From: Bacillota bacterium
GTDB taxonomy: Bacteria > Bacillota > Clostridia > Christensenellales > SZUA-584
Assembly: GCA_023406895.1 (NCBI GenBank)
Contig: JAEXTV010000014.1
Coordinates: 101,061 to 165,060, forward strand
Direction: 5' to 3'
Length of the DNA: 64,000 nucleotides
Each line of letters opens with the position of its first letter. The stretch's first letter is position 1. A program made the position numbers and the translations under genes. The notes under the pieces are model-generated. The model made no database searches. It was not told the DNA's origin and was given only the letters and a program-made list of their open reading frames with translations. Below, piece after piece: positions 25,566-34,439 of this stretch.

Positions 25566-26933
25566 ATGCATTTTGACATCGCAAAGATAAACAGCAGGCT
25601 GGTTATAGAGAATTTGAGCTGTGACTGCGCACATGATCATCACATACCGGACATGGACATCTGCATTCAATCCGGCCTCATCAATTCGGTTGCGGACTGC
25701 ATACGCGAAAGCGGGCTTGGCCGCAGCGTGCTGATTGTGGCTGATAAGAAGACATTTGCGGTGGCGGGGGAGAGAATACAGAAAAATTTGACGGCGGCAG
25801 GTTTTACCTGCCGCGTTTGCTTGCTGCCGGGTGAGCATGTGGAGCCAACGCCCGAAATGGCCGCTTTGATTACGGCGATGGCGGATGAACACACCGATTT
25901 TCTTTTGTCAGTCGGTTCCGGTGTGTTAACCGATCTCACACGATACAGCGCGTTTCTGGTTCACAAGCCGTTTGCGGTATTTGGCACGGCGGCATCGATG
26001 GATGGCTATACCTCCATCACATCGTCGATGATGATCGGCGGCATGAAAATCAGCAAATACGGCAATGCGGCACGGCTCATCATGTTTGACCCTGCCGTGC
26101 TGGCGACGGCACCGCCGCTGATGCAGGCGTCGGGCGTCGGCGATATTCTGGCCAAATTCGGTGTGATTGTAGACTGGAAGCTGGGCAGCGCGGTCGCGGG
26201 CGAGGTTTTCTGCCCGCTTTGTGAGCAGATGCTGCTCATGGGGCTTAAAACGTGCACCGACAATATGGAGCAGATTATTGCGCGTACCGAAAAAGGCATG
26301 GAAGCGTTGATCGAAGCGCTGATACTCGCGGGGCTCACGGTGCTGATTGTGAAAAACACGCGGCCCGTCGCCTCGGTGGAGCATAACATGGCGCATTATT
26401 GGGATATGATGCATGTGGCCTGCGGCGGCAGCGCCGTCCCCTCGCACGGGATATGCGTCGGTATTGGGTTTATCTATTGCTTGCGTTGCCATAGCATGCT
26501 CAAAAATGCCGACCTGAGCACGCTTGATAAAGAGAAGATCAAATCAAGCCGCATGACAAAGCAGCAGAAGAAAGATTATATCTATGGCTGCTATCCGCCC
26601 GGCGCGGGTGAGGATATCATAGAAGCCAACAAAGATTGGTATATAGAATGGGACGAGCAGGAACGGCGTATTGACGCGCTGACCGCTTATCACAGCCAGT
26701 ACGTGAAGGATACGGCCATACTGCCCGATGTGAACGATATGATCTCCTGGTTTGAGCGTTTCGGCGCGCCGGTCAGTGCCGCGCAGGCGGGGATATCACC
26801 GGAACGCATCAAAAACGGGCTGCTGTGCACCAAGGATTTTCGGCAGAGGTATTCGATTGCGCAGGCGCTCAGCGAGCTTGGCATGCTCGAGGAATGCGCC
26901 AAGAAAGTGCTTGAGATGGAGAGCGGTTTATAA
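25566..26933 (+). CDS. sn-Glycerol-1-phosphate dehydrogenase (AraM/EgsA family)
   Basis: 455 residues of the iron-type alcohol dehydrogenase superfamily. The order SVGSGVLTDLTRY, GTAASMDGYTS, ASGVGDILAK and SVEHNMAHYWDMMH (metal histidines) fits bacterial AraM, which reduces dihydroxyacetone phosphate to glycerol 1-phosphate, the archaeal-type stereoisomer used in some Gram-positive phospholipids. The ATG at 25566 has AGAAGGG about 9 bases upstream; a longer frame would overlap nadE. The C-terminal 130 residues are less conserved. Cofactor and substrate are inferred from the family. Confidence 0.85.
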   Translation: MHFDIAKINSRLVIENLSCDCAHDHHIPDMDICIQSGLINSVADCIRESGLGRSVLIVADKKTFAVAGERIQKNLTAAGFTCRVCLLPGEHVEPTPEMAALITAMADEHTDFLLSVGSGVLTDLTRYSAFLVHKPFAVFGTAASMDGYTSITSSMMIGGMKISKYGNAARLIMFDPAVLATAPPLMQASGVGDILAKFGVIVDWKLGSAVAGEVFCPLCEQMLLMGLKTCTDNMEQIIARTEKGMEALIEALILAGLTVLIVKNTRPVASVEHNMAHYWDMMHVACGGSAVPSHGICVGIGFIYCLRCHSMLKNADLSTLDKEKIKSSRMTKQQKKDYIYGCYPPGAGEDIIEANKDWYIEWDEQERRIDALTAYHSQYVKDTAILPDVNDMISWFERFGAPVSAAQAGISPERIKNGLLCTKDFRQRYSIAQALSELGMLEECAKKVLEMESGL

Positions 26934-27022
26934 AAAACCACAAGCCCTCCCATAGTCAGAAGCAAAAAAATTCTTTGATACTATCTATATGGGATGGATT
27001 GAAGAATTACATTAATAGCAAG

Positions 27023-27045
27023 AAACCCCGCCTTGGCGGGGTTTT
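27023..27045. terminator. Bidirectional terminator between the AraM-like gene and the LCP operon
   Basis: AAACCCCGCC and GGCGGGGTTTT pair with almost no loop. T-rich or A-rich flanks make it work in both directions. Confidence 0.88.
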
Positions 27046-27056
27046 AATATTCCTTC

Positions 27057-27213
27057 TTACGGCACTTCAGTATAGTAGATGCTAAGCAGCATGTCGAGTG
27101 TGGCCGCTTCGTCATCAAATAAAACATCTTTCTCGTCTTCGCCGGCTTTTCCGGGATAACAGGGAATCACGAGCTGCTCAATCGCATCAATATCCATGCC
27201 GCTCAGCAGTTTG
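27057..27213 (-). pseudogene. C-terminal remnant of LCP gene 1, out of frame
   Basis: Read in the neighbouring frame, this stretch continues the LCP protein for about 50 residues to a TAA at 27057 and aligns with the end of its paralog: LLSGMDIDAIEQLVIP here, ILNNVDIDSIEQLAIP there, and both end LSIYYTEVP / LGIYYNEVQ. One missing base near the A4 run at 27215-27218 separates it from the main ORF. Confidence 0.85.
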
Positions 27214-28189
27214 GAAAAGCCACGGCCTGATCAATAGAAAGATCGGTATGACCGTATGTTTTGAATGGCGCATACAATTTGGTAACCAGATCCACGGCAC
27301 CAAGACTCTTTATTTTTTTAGCCAATTGGATCATAAAATTGCGCTGACGGGCGGTTCGCCCGAAGTCCGAACCGGCTGTGTTATGCCGATCGCGCAGATA
27401 ATCCTCTGCCTTTTGGCCTTTTAACGTGATTGTCTTGCCCTTCCTGCCCACATCAGGTATCGTCGTATCGAGTGTGACCTCAATGCCGCCAACCGCGTCC
27501 GTAATTTTGGAGATGCCGTCCATATCGATGCTCACAAAATACGGAACCGGAATATCGAGTGTGAAACCAAGCGGTGTCTCCAGCTCATTCTTTCGTTCCA
27601 AAAAGTTTTGAATGCAGGCTTTGGTATTGGACGCGCCGAACTTGTTCGGGCCGCCGCCGAATAAATAGGCGGTGTTGAGGCGTTGTTTAATCATTTTCGT
27701 GATTTTACCGGTCTTGGTATCAATCTTGGAAACATCCGTCCAAATATCACGCGGAATTGTCAGCAGCTTGGCCTTCTTTGTCACGGTATCCACGGCGCAG
27801 ACGATCATCATATCGCTGTGGTTCAATGCGCCGCGCTCGGCTTCCGAATCGATGCCGAGAAACACAATGTTGACGATACTGTCGTTTTTGACATAGGTCT
27901 TTCCGTGATAGCTGATGGCCTCTTTTTCTGGCGCCTGTGTTTGAATGCCGCTCACAGACGGATTCACGTCATCCGCCGGGTTGGGTGTTGAGGTTTGAAC
28001 GAGCAGAGCCGTGACATCGTCGCTTGTGAGCCGGCCATAAATCACCACGCCGACGACAACCAAACCCGCGACCAAAACACCGAGTGCAGCGAGCATGATT
28101 TTTAGCTGTTTGCTGTGTCTGTTGGCGGGTCTTCCGCTGCCCGGCCTCCTGCGGTTGTTGCGTTTTGCATCATATCCTTTGGCTTTCAA
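27203..28189 (-). CDS. LytR-CpsA-Psr (LCP) family protein 1, frameshifted near its C-terminus
   Basis: 328 residues as read. A basic cytoplasmic N-terminus, one membrane helix (residues about 28-50) and the LCP domain are seen (NIVFLGIDSEAE, LLTIPRDIWTDV, YLRDRHNTAGSDFGRTARQRN with the conserved arginines). LCP enzymes attach teichoic acids or other polymers to peptidoglycan. The frame ends early at DQAVAFPNC; the paralog continues about 50 residues. TTG at 28189 has AAGGAG 8 bases upstream. It shares a 38-base leader with LCP gene 2 and has its own terminator-separated unit. Only the domain end is lost, so it could still be partly active, or the gap may be an assembly error. Confidence 0.88.
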   Translation of the reverse strand: MKAKGYDAKRNNRRRPGSGRPANRHSKQLKIMLAALGVLVAGLVVVGVVIYGRLTSDDVTALLVQTSTPNPADDVNPSVSGIQTQAPEKEAISYHGKTYVKNDSIVNIVFLGIDSEAERGALNHSDMMIVCAVDTVTKKAKLLTIPRDIWTDVSKIDTKTGKITKMIKQRLNTAYLFGGGPNKFGASNTKACIQNFLERKNELETPLGFTLDIPVPYFVSIDMDGISKITDAVGGIEVTLDTTIPDVGRKGKTITLKGQKAEDYLRDRHNTAGSDFGRTARQRNFMIQLAKKIKSLGAVDLVTKLYAPFKTYGHTDLSIDQAVAFPNC

Positions 28190-28194
28190 ATCGT

Positions 28195-28232
28195 TTTCTC
28201 CTTATCGCTTAGTTTTCCACCACCATGCGATA
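28195..28232 (-). repeat. 38-base leader repeat, copy A (before LCP 1)
   Basis: Identical to 29461-29498. On the minus strand TATCGC and GCGATA form a 6-bp stem around an 18-base loop holding GGTGGTGG, followed at once by AAGGAG, the ribosome binding site of LCP 1. The identical copy upstream of LCP 2 suggests a conserved translational control element or recent duplication. Confidence 0.85.
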
Positions 28233-28284
28233 GAAAATGAATAAGAACGTTTGTGTCACATAAGCTGAAGCCATGATGTATTAA

Positions 28285-28307
28285 AAAAACCCCGGCTCGC
28301 GGGGTTT
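28285..28307 (-). terminator. Terminator between LCP 2 and LCP 1
   Basis: AAAACCCC and GGGGTTTT pair around GGCTCGC. It lies 10 bases after the LCP 2 stop, so LCP 1 probably has its own promoter or depends on read-through. Confidence 0.85.
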
Positions 28308-28317
28308 TCTTTTGAGA

Positions 28318-29454
28318 TTATTGCACTTCGTTGTAGTAGATGCCGAGAAGAAGATCCAGTGTGCCCGCCTCGTCGTGAAGAATCACGCTGGCGTCGCCCA
28401 CATTGCCGACTTCGCCGGGAATGGCGAGCTGTTCAATCGAATCGATATCAACATTGTTGAGTATCTTCGCAAATGCGAGTGCCTGATCAAGATTGAGATC
28501 TGTCTTGCCGTACTTGGTGAATTCATCCCAAAGTGACGTCACCGCGTCCACGGCATTCATGTTCTTAATCTTTTTCGCAAGCTGAATCATAAAATGACGT
28601 TGATGCGTCGCTCGGCCGATGTCGGCGCCTGCGGTATTGTGGCGGTCACGCAGATACGTTTCCGCTTTTTCACCTTTCAGGTTGACCGTTTTACCCTTCT
28701 TACCGACATCCGGGATTGTCGTATCGAGCGTCACCTCAACGCCGCCGACCGCATCCGTGATATTGGTGATACCGTCCATATCGATGCTGACATAGAAGGG
28801 AATCGGAATATCGAGCGAGAAATTCAGCGGCTTTTTGAGTTCAACCTTACGCTCGAGGAAATTCTGTATACAAGCCTTGGCGTTGGACGCACCGTATTTC
28901 TCCGGACCGCCGCCAAATAAATACGCGGTATTGAGCCTGTTTTGAGTCATCTCGGTGATTTTACCGGTTTTGGTATCAATCTTGGAAATGTCCGTCCATG
29001 TATCGCGCGGTATAGAAATCAGCGTCGCCTTTTTTGAGACGGTGTCCACCGCACAAACAAGAATCATATCACTGTGGTTGCCGATGTCGCGTTCCGTTGT
29101 GGTATCGATGCCGAGAAACACGATATTGACAATGTTTTCATTTCTCACGTATGTTTTGCCGTTGTAGTCGATTTTCGTATCCGCGGGCTGTGGCGTCTGT
29201 ATGCCGCTCGCTTCTGGATCAATGTCTTGCAGTTCTGAGGAGGCAGACGATTGGGGGAATAAAGCTGTGTAATCGCTGCTTGTGAGCTGTCCGTAAATCA
29301 CCACGCCGATGACGACGAGCCCCACCACCAAAACACCGAGCGCGATAAGCATGATTTTAAGCTGTTTGCTGTTCCTGTTGGCCGGCTTGCGGCCCTTTCC
29401 TTTTCCGGAAACTTTCCGGTTGTTGGTGTTCACACCGTATCCTCTGACTTTCAA
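28318..29454 (-). CDS. LytR-CpsA-Psr (LCP) family protein 2
   Basis: 378 residues, intact. It has the basic N-terminus (GKGRKPANRNSKQLKIM), a membrane helix (about 29-52) and the LCP catalytic domain (NIVFLGIDTTTERD, LISIPRDTWTDISKIDTKTG, YLRDRHNTAGADIGRATHQRH). It probably transfers an anionic polymer from a lipid carrier to peptidoglycan. TTG at 29454 has GGAG 9 bases upstream. It follows mreB by 55 bases on the same strand, which links polymer attachment to the rod-shape machinery. LCP 1 downstream is a close paralog. Confidence 0.93.
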   Translation of the reverse strand: MKVRGYGVNTNNRKVSGKGKGRKPANRNSKQLKIMLIALGVLVVGLVVIGVVIYGQLTSSDYTALFPQSSASSELQDIDPEASGIQTPQPADTKIDYNGKTYVRNENIVNIVFLGIDTTTERDIGNHSDMILVCAVDTVSKKATLISIPRDTWTDISKIDTKTGKITEMTQNRLNTAYLFGGGPEKYGASNAKACIQNFLERKVELKKPLNFSLDIPIPFYVSIDMDGITNITDAVGGVEVTLDTTIPDVGKKGKTVNLKGEKAETYLRDRHNTAGADIGRATHQRHFMIQLAKKIKNMNAVDAVTSLWDEFTKYGKTDLNLDQALAFAKILNNVDIDSIEQLAIPGEVGNVGDASVILHDEAGTLDLLLGIYYNEVQ

Positions 29455-29460
29455 AGTCCA

Positions 29461-29498
29461 TTTCTCCTTATCGCTTAGTTTTCCACCACCATGCGATA
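29461..29498 (-). repeat. 38-base leader repeat, copy B (before LCP 2)
   Basis: Identical to copy A at 28195. The hairpin with the GGTGGTGG loop lies between the mreB stop and the LCP 2 ribosome binding site, which forms its 3' edge. Confidence 0.85.
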
Positions 29499-29508
29499 TG
29501 TGATTGCT

Positions 29509-30552
29509 TTAATAATTATTGTAATAATCGCCCTTGCGGTAGTCGTAGACCGTCCCGTTGGAATAGAAGTCCACATTATCGAGCGCCATGCCGGTGCCGA
29601 TTGCCACACACGAGATCGCGTCTTCCGCCACATAGCACGGAATGCCAGTTTTTTCGCTGAGCAGCCTGTCGAGGCCGTACAGCAGAGATCCGCCGCCTGT
29701 CATACAGATGCCGTTCTCGGCGATGTCCGAAGAAAGTTCGGGCGGAATGCGTTCGAGCACACCGTGCAGCGTCTCCATCATCGTGTTGAGCGGTTCTTCC
29801 AGCGCTTCTATCGTTTCGTTTGAGCTGATGGTGACCACCTTGGGCAGACCGGAAATGAGGTTTCGACCCGCCACTTCCATATAAATCTGTTCCTTACGCG
29901 GAAAAGCTGAACCGATGTTGATTTTGATTTCTTCGGCTGTGCGCTCACCGATCAGCATATTGTGCTTCTTCTTCATATACCGGATCAGGGCTTCGTCAAA
30001 CTTATCGCCCGCCACCTTTACGGAATCGCTCAAAACGATACCGCCAAGAGAAATGACCGCGATATCCGTGGTGCCGCCGCCGATATCCATCACCATGTTG
30101 CCAAAAGGTGCCGAAATGTCGATACCCGCGCCGATTGCGGCTGCCATCGGTTCTTCAATCAGGCCCGTATGCCGAGCGCCTGCCTCTTCGGTGGCTTCAA
30201 TAACGCTGCGTCGTTCCACTTCGGTGACGCCGGAGGGAACACAGACGATGACACGCGGCTTGAAAAACAGCTTGCGTCCGATCACTTTACGCAGGAAATA
30301 ACGAAGCATCCTTTCGGTATCATGAAAGTTAGAGATCACGCCGTTGCGAAGAGGCCTGACCGCCACGATGTTGCCAGGTGTTCTGCCGAGCATAATGCGC
30401 GCTTCTTCACCAATGGCGATGATTTCGCCGGTCGTCCGGTTCACAGCGACCACAGAGGGTTCGCGCAGAACAATGCCTTTTCCTTTCACATACACGAGCA
30501 CGCTTGCTGTGCCAAGGTCAATTCCGATGTCGTTAAATTCAAACAAGGCCAT
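29509..30552 (-). CDS. mreB: Rod shape-determining protein MreB/Mbl
   Basis: 347 residues, an actin-like ATPase. The phosphate-1 loop (DIGIDLGTASVLVYVKG), phosphate-2 (MVMDIGGGTTDIAVISLGG) and adenosine motif (MTGGGSLLYGLDRLL) are present. It forms membrane filaments that direct lateral wall synthesis. AAAGGGG precedes the ATG. No mreC or mreD follows; LCP genes do, which is more like Mbl or MreBH contexts. Which paralog it is cannot be settled here. Confidence 0.95.
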   Translation of the reverse strand: MALFEFNDIGIDLGTASVLVYVKGKGIVLREPSVVAVNRTTGEIIAIGEEARIMLGRTPGNIVAVRPLRNGVISNFHDTERMLRYFLRKVIGRKLFFKPRVIVCVPSGVTEVERRSVIEATEEAGARHTGLIEEPMAAAIGAGIDISAPFGNMVMDIGGGTTDIAVISLGGIVLSDSVKVAGDKFDEALIRYMKKKHNMLIGERTAEEIKINIGSAFPRKEQIYMEVAGRNLISGLPKVVTISSNETIEALEEPLNTMMETLHGVLERIPPELSSDIAENGICMTGGGSLLYGLDRLLSEKTGIPCYVAEDAISCVAIGTGMALDNVDFYSNGTVYDYRKGDYYNNY

Positions 30553-30613
30553 CTATTCTTAAACCCCTTTAAAAGTTATTTGCCACCACAATGCATACAT
30601 ACAGACAGATTAT

Positions 30614-30642
30614 ACTATAATACATGTTTCGACTTTTTTCAA
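30614..30642 (-). promoter_or_regulatory. mreB promoter
   Basis: On the minus strand TTGAAA, a 17-base spacer and TATAGT, about 60 bases before the mreB start. Confidence 0.65.
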
Positions 30643-30673
30643 CCTGCATTATTCTGTATAAACACGCTTAAAA

Positions 30674-31630
30674 TCATGCCGGATACGGCTGCTCGAGGCC
30701 TTCAATCAATGCATACAAATCCTCAAGTGAATTAAGGCGGACGGCGGCTTCGCGCAGTCTGGCAGCCCCGTTCATCCCTTTGAAATACCAAGCCGCATGC
30801 TTGCGAATCTGCTTCATTGCAATTCTCTCGCTTTTCTCGGCACAGGCCAGCTGAGCCTGCTTTTTCAGCGCGCTTAGCTTCTCCTGATACGATGCCGGTG
30901 CCATCTCTTTTCCAAACGCCAACAGATGCTTGATTTCCCGAAATAAAAACGGGTTGCCGAGCGCGCCGCGTGCCACCATCACGGCATCGCATCCGGTAAT
31001 CTCCGCCATACGCAGTGCGTCCCGCGCACAAAAAATATCGCCGTTGCCGGTTACAGGAATGCGGACGCTGCGCTTGACCTCGGCGATAATGCCAAGGTCG
31101 GCATGTCCGCTGTAAAACTGGCTGCGTGTGCGTCCGTGAACGGTGACGGCCGCCGCGCCGGACTGTTCGGCCATGCGCGCAAAGTCCACGGCATTGACAT
31201 CGTGATCATCCCAGCCTTTGCGGAATTTTACAGTCACGGGTTTCTTAGAAACCGATACCGCTGTTTTGATGAGTGTCGAAGCGAGCTTGGGGTTCTTCAT
31301 CAAAGCACAGCCTTCCCCGTTTGAGGTGATTTTGGGCGCGGGGCAGCCCATGTTGATATCAAACAGCGCGATGCGGTCAGTGTCGCGTTCCTGAAGCGAT
31401 TCGATACTGGCTTTAAGCGCGTCGGCATCGCTTGCGAAAAGCTGTATGCCAACACTGCGCTCGTTCTCGGCGAAGGAGAGCAGTGATTCTGTTCTGGCGT
31501 TGCCGTATTTTAACCCCTTCGCGCTGACCATTTCCGTATATGTCAGGCTTGCGCCCTGCTCAATGGCGATATGACGGAAGGCCGCATCGGTGACGCCGGC
31601 CATGGGGGCGAGATAGACCTTGTCCAACAT
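30674..31630 (-). CDS. dusB: tRNA-dihydrouridine synthase
   Basis: 318 residues, an FMN-dependent TIM barrel. LAPMAGVTDAAFR opens the barrel, NMGCPAPKI contains the catalytic cysteine, and VTVHGRTRSQFYSG and NGDIFCARDALRM bind FMN. It reduces uridines in the tRNA D-loop. Its ATG overlaps the stop of the upstream membrane protein by one base (TGATG), so translation is probably coupled. The mreB promoter follows downstream. Confidence 0.95.
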   Translation of the reverse strand: MLDKVYLAPMAGVTDAAFRHIAIEQGASLTYTEMVSAKGLKYGNARTESLLSFAENERSVGIQLFASDADALKASIESLQERDTDRIALFDINMGCPAPKITSNGEGCALMKNPKLASTLIKTAVSVSKKPVTVKFRKGWDDHDVNAVDFARMAEQSGAAAVTVHGRTRSQFYSGHADLGIIAEVKRSVRIPVTGNGDIFCARDALRMAEITGCDAVMVARGALGNPFLFREIKHLLAFGKEMAPASYQEKLSALKKQAQLACAEKSERIAMKQIRKHAAWYFKGMNGAARLREAAVRLNSLEDLYALIEGLEQPYPA

Positions 31631-32238
31631 CAGTCTTCAATAATCTCTTCCGGATTCTCGGCCGTGGGTGAAGGCGTTGGTGCCGGTGTTGCCAGCGGGC
31701 TCGGCACCGGTGTGGGTGTGGGCTGCGGCAGCATCTCGACCAGCTTCATGGAGACGATGCGCCAGTTGTCCTCATAACGCATGACAGTCACATCGTAGAT
31801 ACCGTTATCCCAAAGCGGTGCCGTGGGCTGTACGGTGGTTTCCTCTTCGGTGGCGTAGAGCTCAGCTTTGATATCGGTGACTTTTTCCGTCACGCGAATG
31901 GTGGCGGCGTTCTGCCAGGGCAGCACCAGGCCAAACCCCACATCCGACTTGTAATCATAGCCCTGTACGTCGTACGGCTGGTATATCGTTGATTTGAGCA
32001 GCGTATCCTGCTCAAGAAAGCTCTTGGAAAAAACCTTGGAAAGCAGGGAAGGATCGTCCCCCTTCAGAACCACATCGGCGCGGACCTGAAGACCGTCCTT
32101 CACGAGCGTTTGGATATTCATATAATCCATGGCCGCAAAGAATGCGAGCACAACAAGACCGATAACGAGACCGCAGATGAGCAGCCTTGTGAGAAAGAAC
32201 CATAAAAAACGAAGCACGACACGAACGGATGACGACAA
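31630..32238 (-). CDS. Single-pass membrane protein of unknown function
   Basis: 202 residues. One strong membrane helix (residues about 8-36), then about 130 residues outside and a Pro/Thr-rich C-terminus (PTPTPVPSPLATPAPTPSPT). I do not recognise the domain; the fold could be NTF2-like (a strand ending NWRIVSMKL), but this is a guess. TTG at 32238 has AAAAGGAGTG 8 bases upstream; an ORF extending to 32433 would begin before the promoter at 32263. It is coupled to dusB by a one-base overlap. Confidence 0.75.
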   Translation of the reverse strand: MSSSVRVVLRFLWFFLTRLLICGLVIGLVVLAFFAAMDYMNIQTLVKDGLQVRADVVLKGDDPSLLSKVFSKSFLEQDTLLKSTIYQPYDVQGYDYKSDVGFGLVLPWQNAATIRVTEKVTDIKAELYATEEETTVQPTAPLWDNGIYDVTVMRYEDNWRIVSMKLVEMLPQPTPTPVPSPLATPAPTPSPTAENPEEIIED

Positions 32239-32262
32239 ATGTATCACTCCTTTTCCGGGTTC

Positions 32263-32291
32263 ATCATAACATAGTTGCGCTTTATCCACAA
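32263..32291 (-). promoter_or_regulatory. Promoter of the membrane protein-dusB unit
   Basis: On the minus strand TTGTGG, a 17-base spacer and TATGAT. It sets the start of the gene to TTG at 32238. Confidence 0.65.
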
Positions 32292-32860
32292 TATGTTCAC
32301 AGGCACGAATGAAACGGGGCCAAAATGAGCAAAAACGTTGTTCCGTCGTTAAGTGGATAAGAGTTTTGTTTGCTTTTGCGCTTCCAGTGAGCCAAGATAT
32401 ATGCCAGAGTAAAATTCTGCAGTGCAGTTTCATTTATCTTATAGCTTGGCGCTGCGTTCAGCGATCGCTGCTCGTATGCAGAGGCTATTGAACCACAGAG
32501 AGCTGAATAAAGGAGAGTGATTACCTCAGTGGAGGAGTTAAATCGCCGATTGTTGGTCAAATCGATTGTTAGCAGCGCATCTAAGAGCTTGGTCAAATGT
32601 CGAGGCACAAAATGCCGCACATCAGCTTCCTGATTCGACTATGAACAAAGGTGAATAGCCGGTTGGTGAGTGAACACCGCATGAAGATACCGATGAAAGA
32701 CAGTACCGATTATAAAAATTGATAGCAGTGCGTGACTTCTGCCGTCTGAAAGTGTGACTATTGATCGGCGAAAGGATATTATGCAGAAGAAGAGCAGGCA
32801 TAACATCGCTGCTTTTTTTCCGGCAGCGAGGGCAGTATGGCAAAGCTGGGCTTCGGCGCA
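32292..32860. other. Intergenic region, no convincing gene
   Basis: About 570 bases. A 34-codon frame from GTG at 32529 has AAGGAGAG upstream but at poor spacing and with no recognisable product. No repeat, tRNA or known RNA is seen. It may be decayed sequence. Confidence 0.4.
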
Positions 32861-32896
32861 ACAAAAAACGTTCGGACGATGATTGTCGCCCGAACG
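32861..32896 (-). terminator. lysS terminator
   Basis: On the minus strand CGTTCGG and CCGAACG pair around a loop with an inner CGA/TCG stem, followed by six T residues. Confidence 0.85.
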
Positions 32897-32937
32897 CCTT
32901 CATAAAATAATATATAAGAGCAAATGCTCGTTATGCA

Positions 32938-34428
32938 CTATTCTCTTGGCTTCATCGTGGGGAAAAGAATCACGTCGCGAATCGAATAGCAGTCGGTTAA
33001 CAGCATCACCATGCGGTCGATACCGATACCCATGCCGCCCGTGGGCGCAAGGCCGTATTCGAGCGCGTTGAGGTAATCCTCGTCCATCATGTGCGCTTCG
33101 GCATCGCCTTGTGCGCGCTGCTGCGCCTGTGCCATAAAACGAGCGCGCTGATCGTCCGGATCGTTGAGCTCGGAGAACGCGTTCGCGAGCTCGCGCCCCG
33201 TGATGAAAAGCTCAAAACGCTCGGTGAGCCACGGTGCTTTGGGGTCCTTCTTCGCGAGCGGCGATGCCTCGACGGGATAGCCATACACAAATGTGGGCTC
33301 GATCAGCCTCTCTTCCACAAAAGCGTCGAACGCCGCATACAGAAGCTCACCGCGGGACTGCGGTTTTTCGATATTGAGGCCAATGCCTTTTGCGATTTCG
33401 CGCGCCTGTTCATCTGTGCAATCAGAGAAATCCGCGCCGGTGTATTGCTTGACGGCATCCAACATCGACAGCCTGCGCCAAGGCGGTGTCAGATCAACGG
33501 GAGACCCCTGATAGACAATTTTGCCTGTGTTAAAAAGCTTTTGCGAACACGCGTAAAACAAGTTTTCGCAGAGCTCCATCATATCGTCCACATTGGCGTA
33601 AGCCTGGTAGAGCTCAACGGTCGTGAATTCGGGGTTATGCTTGATGGACATGCCCTCGTTGCGGAAGATGCGGCCGATTTCATAAACCTTTTCAAAGCCG
33701 CCGACGATCAGCCGCTTTAAATGCAGCTCGGTCGCGATGCGCAGATACATATCGATATCGAGCGTGTTGTGGTGTGTGATAAACGGACGCGCAACAGCAC
33801 CGCCCGCTTCTCCCATGAGAATGGGCGTTTCCACCTCTATATAACCGATGTTATCGAGATATTCGCGGATGGTTTTGATGATAAGAGACCGTGCAAGGAA
33901 CGTTTTTTTAACTTCGGGGTTCACAATCAGGTCCACATAGCGCTGACGATACCGCAGATCGGTATCCTTAAGGCCATGAAATTTCTCGGGCAGCGGCAGC
34001 AAAGACTTGGACAGCAGCTCGATCATGGTGGCTTTCACCGATATCTCGCCCGCGTTGGTCTTGAACACTTCGCCTTCCACACCGACGATATCGCCGATGT
34101 CAAACTTTTTAAATGCCGCGTACGGTTCTTCACCGAGCACGTCGCGGCGGACATAAAGCTGAATCTGGCCGTTCATATCCTGCACATGTGAGAAACTGGC
34201 TTTACCCATCACACGCTTGGACATCAGGCGGCCCGCAATGCGAACTGTTTGTCCTTCAAGAGAGTCAAAAGATGCAACAATATCGTTGGATGAATGCGTT
34301 TTATCAAAACGTGTGATCACAAAGGGATCTTGTCCTGCATTTCGAAGCTCTTCAAGCTTTTCTCTTCTGACACGGAGAACCTCGCTGAGCGTCTCCGTTG
34401 GCTGCTGTTGATTTGTGTTTTCCTCCAT
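32938..34428 (-). CDS. lysS: Lysyl-tRNA synthetase, class II
   Basis: 496 residues. The N-terminal OB-fold (VRIAGRLMSKRVMGKASFSHV) binds the anticodon. The class II motifs follow: the motif 1 region, motif 2 (FRNEGMSIKHNPEFTTVE) and motif 3 (GMGIGIDRMVML). It charges tRNA-Lys. GGAAC lies before the ATG, 11 bases after greA, the usual greA-lysS pairing. The transcript ends at the hairpin at 32861. Confidence 0.97.
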   Translation of the reverse strand: MEENTNQQQPTETLSEVLRVRREKLEELRNAGQDPFVITRFDKTHSSNDIVASFDSLEGQTVRIAGRLMSKRVMGKASFSHVQDMNGQIQLYVRRDVLGEEPYAAFKKFDIGDIVGVEGEVFKTNAGEISVKATMIELLSKSLLPLPEKFHGLKDTDLRYRQRYVDLIVNPEVKKTFLARSLIIKTIREYLDNIGYIEVETPILMGEAGGAVARPFITHHNTLDIDMYLRIATELHLKRLIVGGFEKVYEIGRIFRNEGMSIKHNPEFTTVELYQAYANVDDMMELCENLFYACSQKLFNTGKIVYQGSPVDLTPPWRRLSMLDAVKQYTGADFSDCTDEQAREIAKGIGLNIEKPQSRGELLYAAFDAFVEERLIEPTFVYGYPVEASPLAKKDPKAPWLTERFELFITGRELANAFSELNDPDDQRARFMAQAQQRAQGDAEAHMMDEDYLNALEYGLAPTGGMGIGIDRMVMLLTDCYSIRDVILFPTMKPRE

Positions 34429-34439
34429 TGTTCCTGCCC

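Noticed and set aside
28195..29498. Five-codon frame (ATG GTG GTG GAA AAC TAA) in both LCP leaders as an uORF
   Set aside because: No Shine-Dalgarno sequence precedes it, and the bases are better explained as a hairpin loop.
32529..32633. 34-codon ORF in the 32.3-32.9 kb gap
   Set aside because: The AAGGAGAG site is too far from the GTG start and the product is unremarkable.
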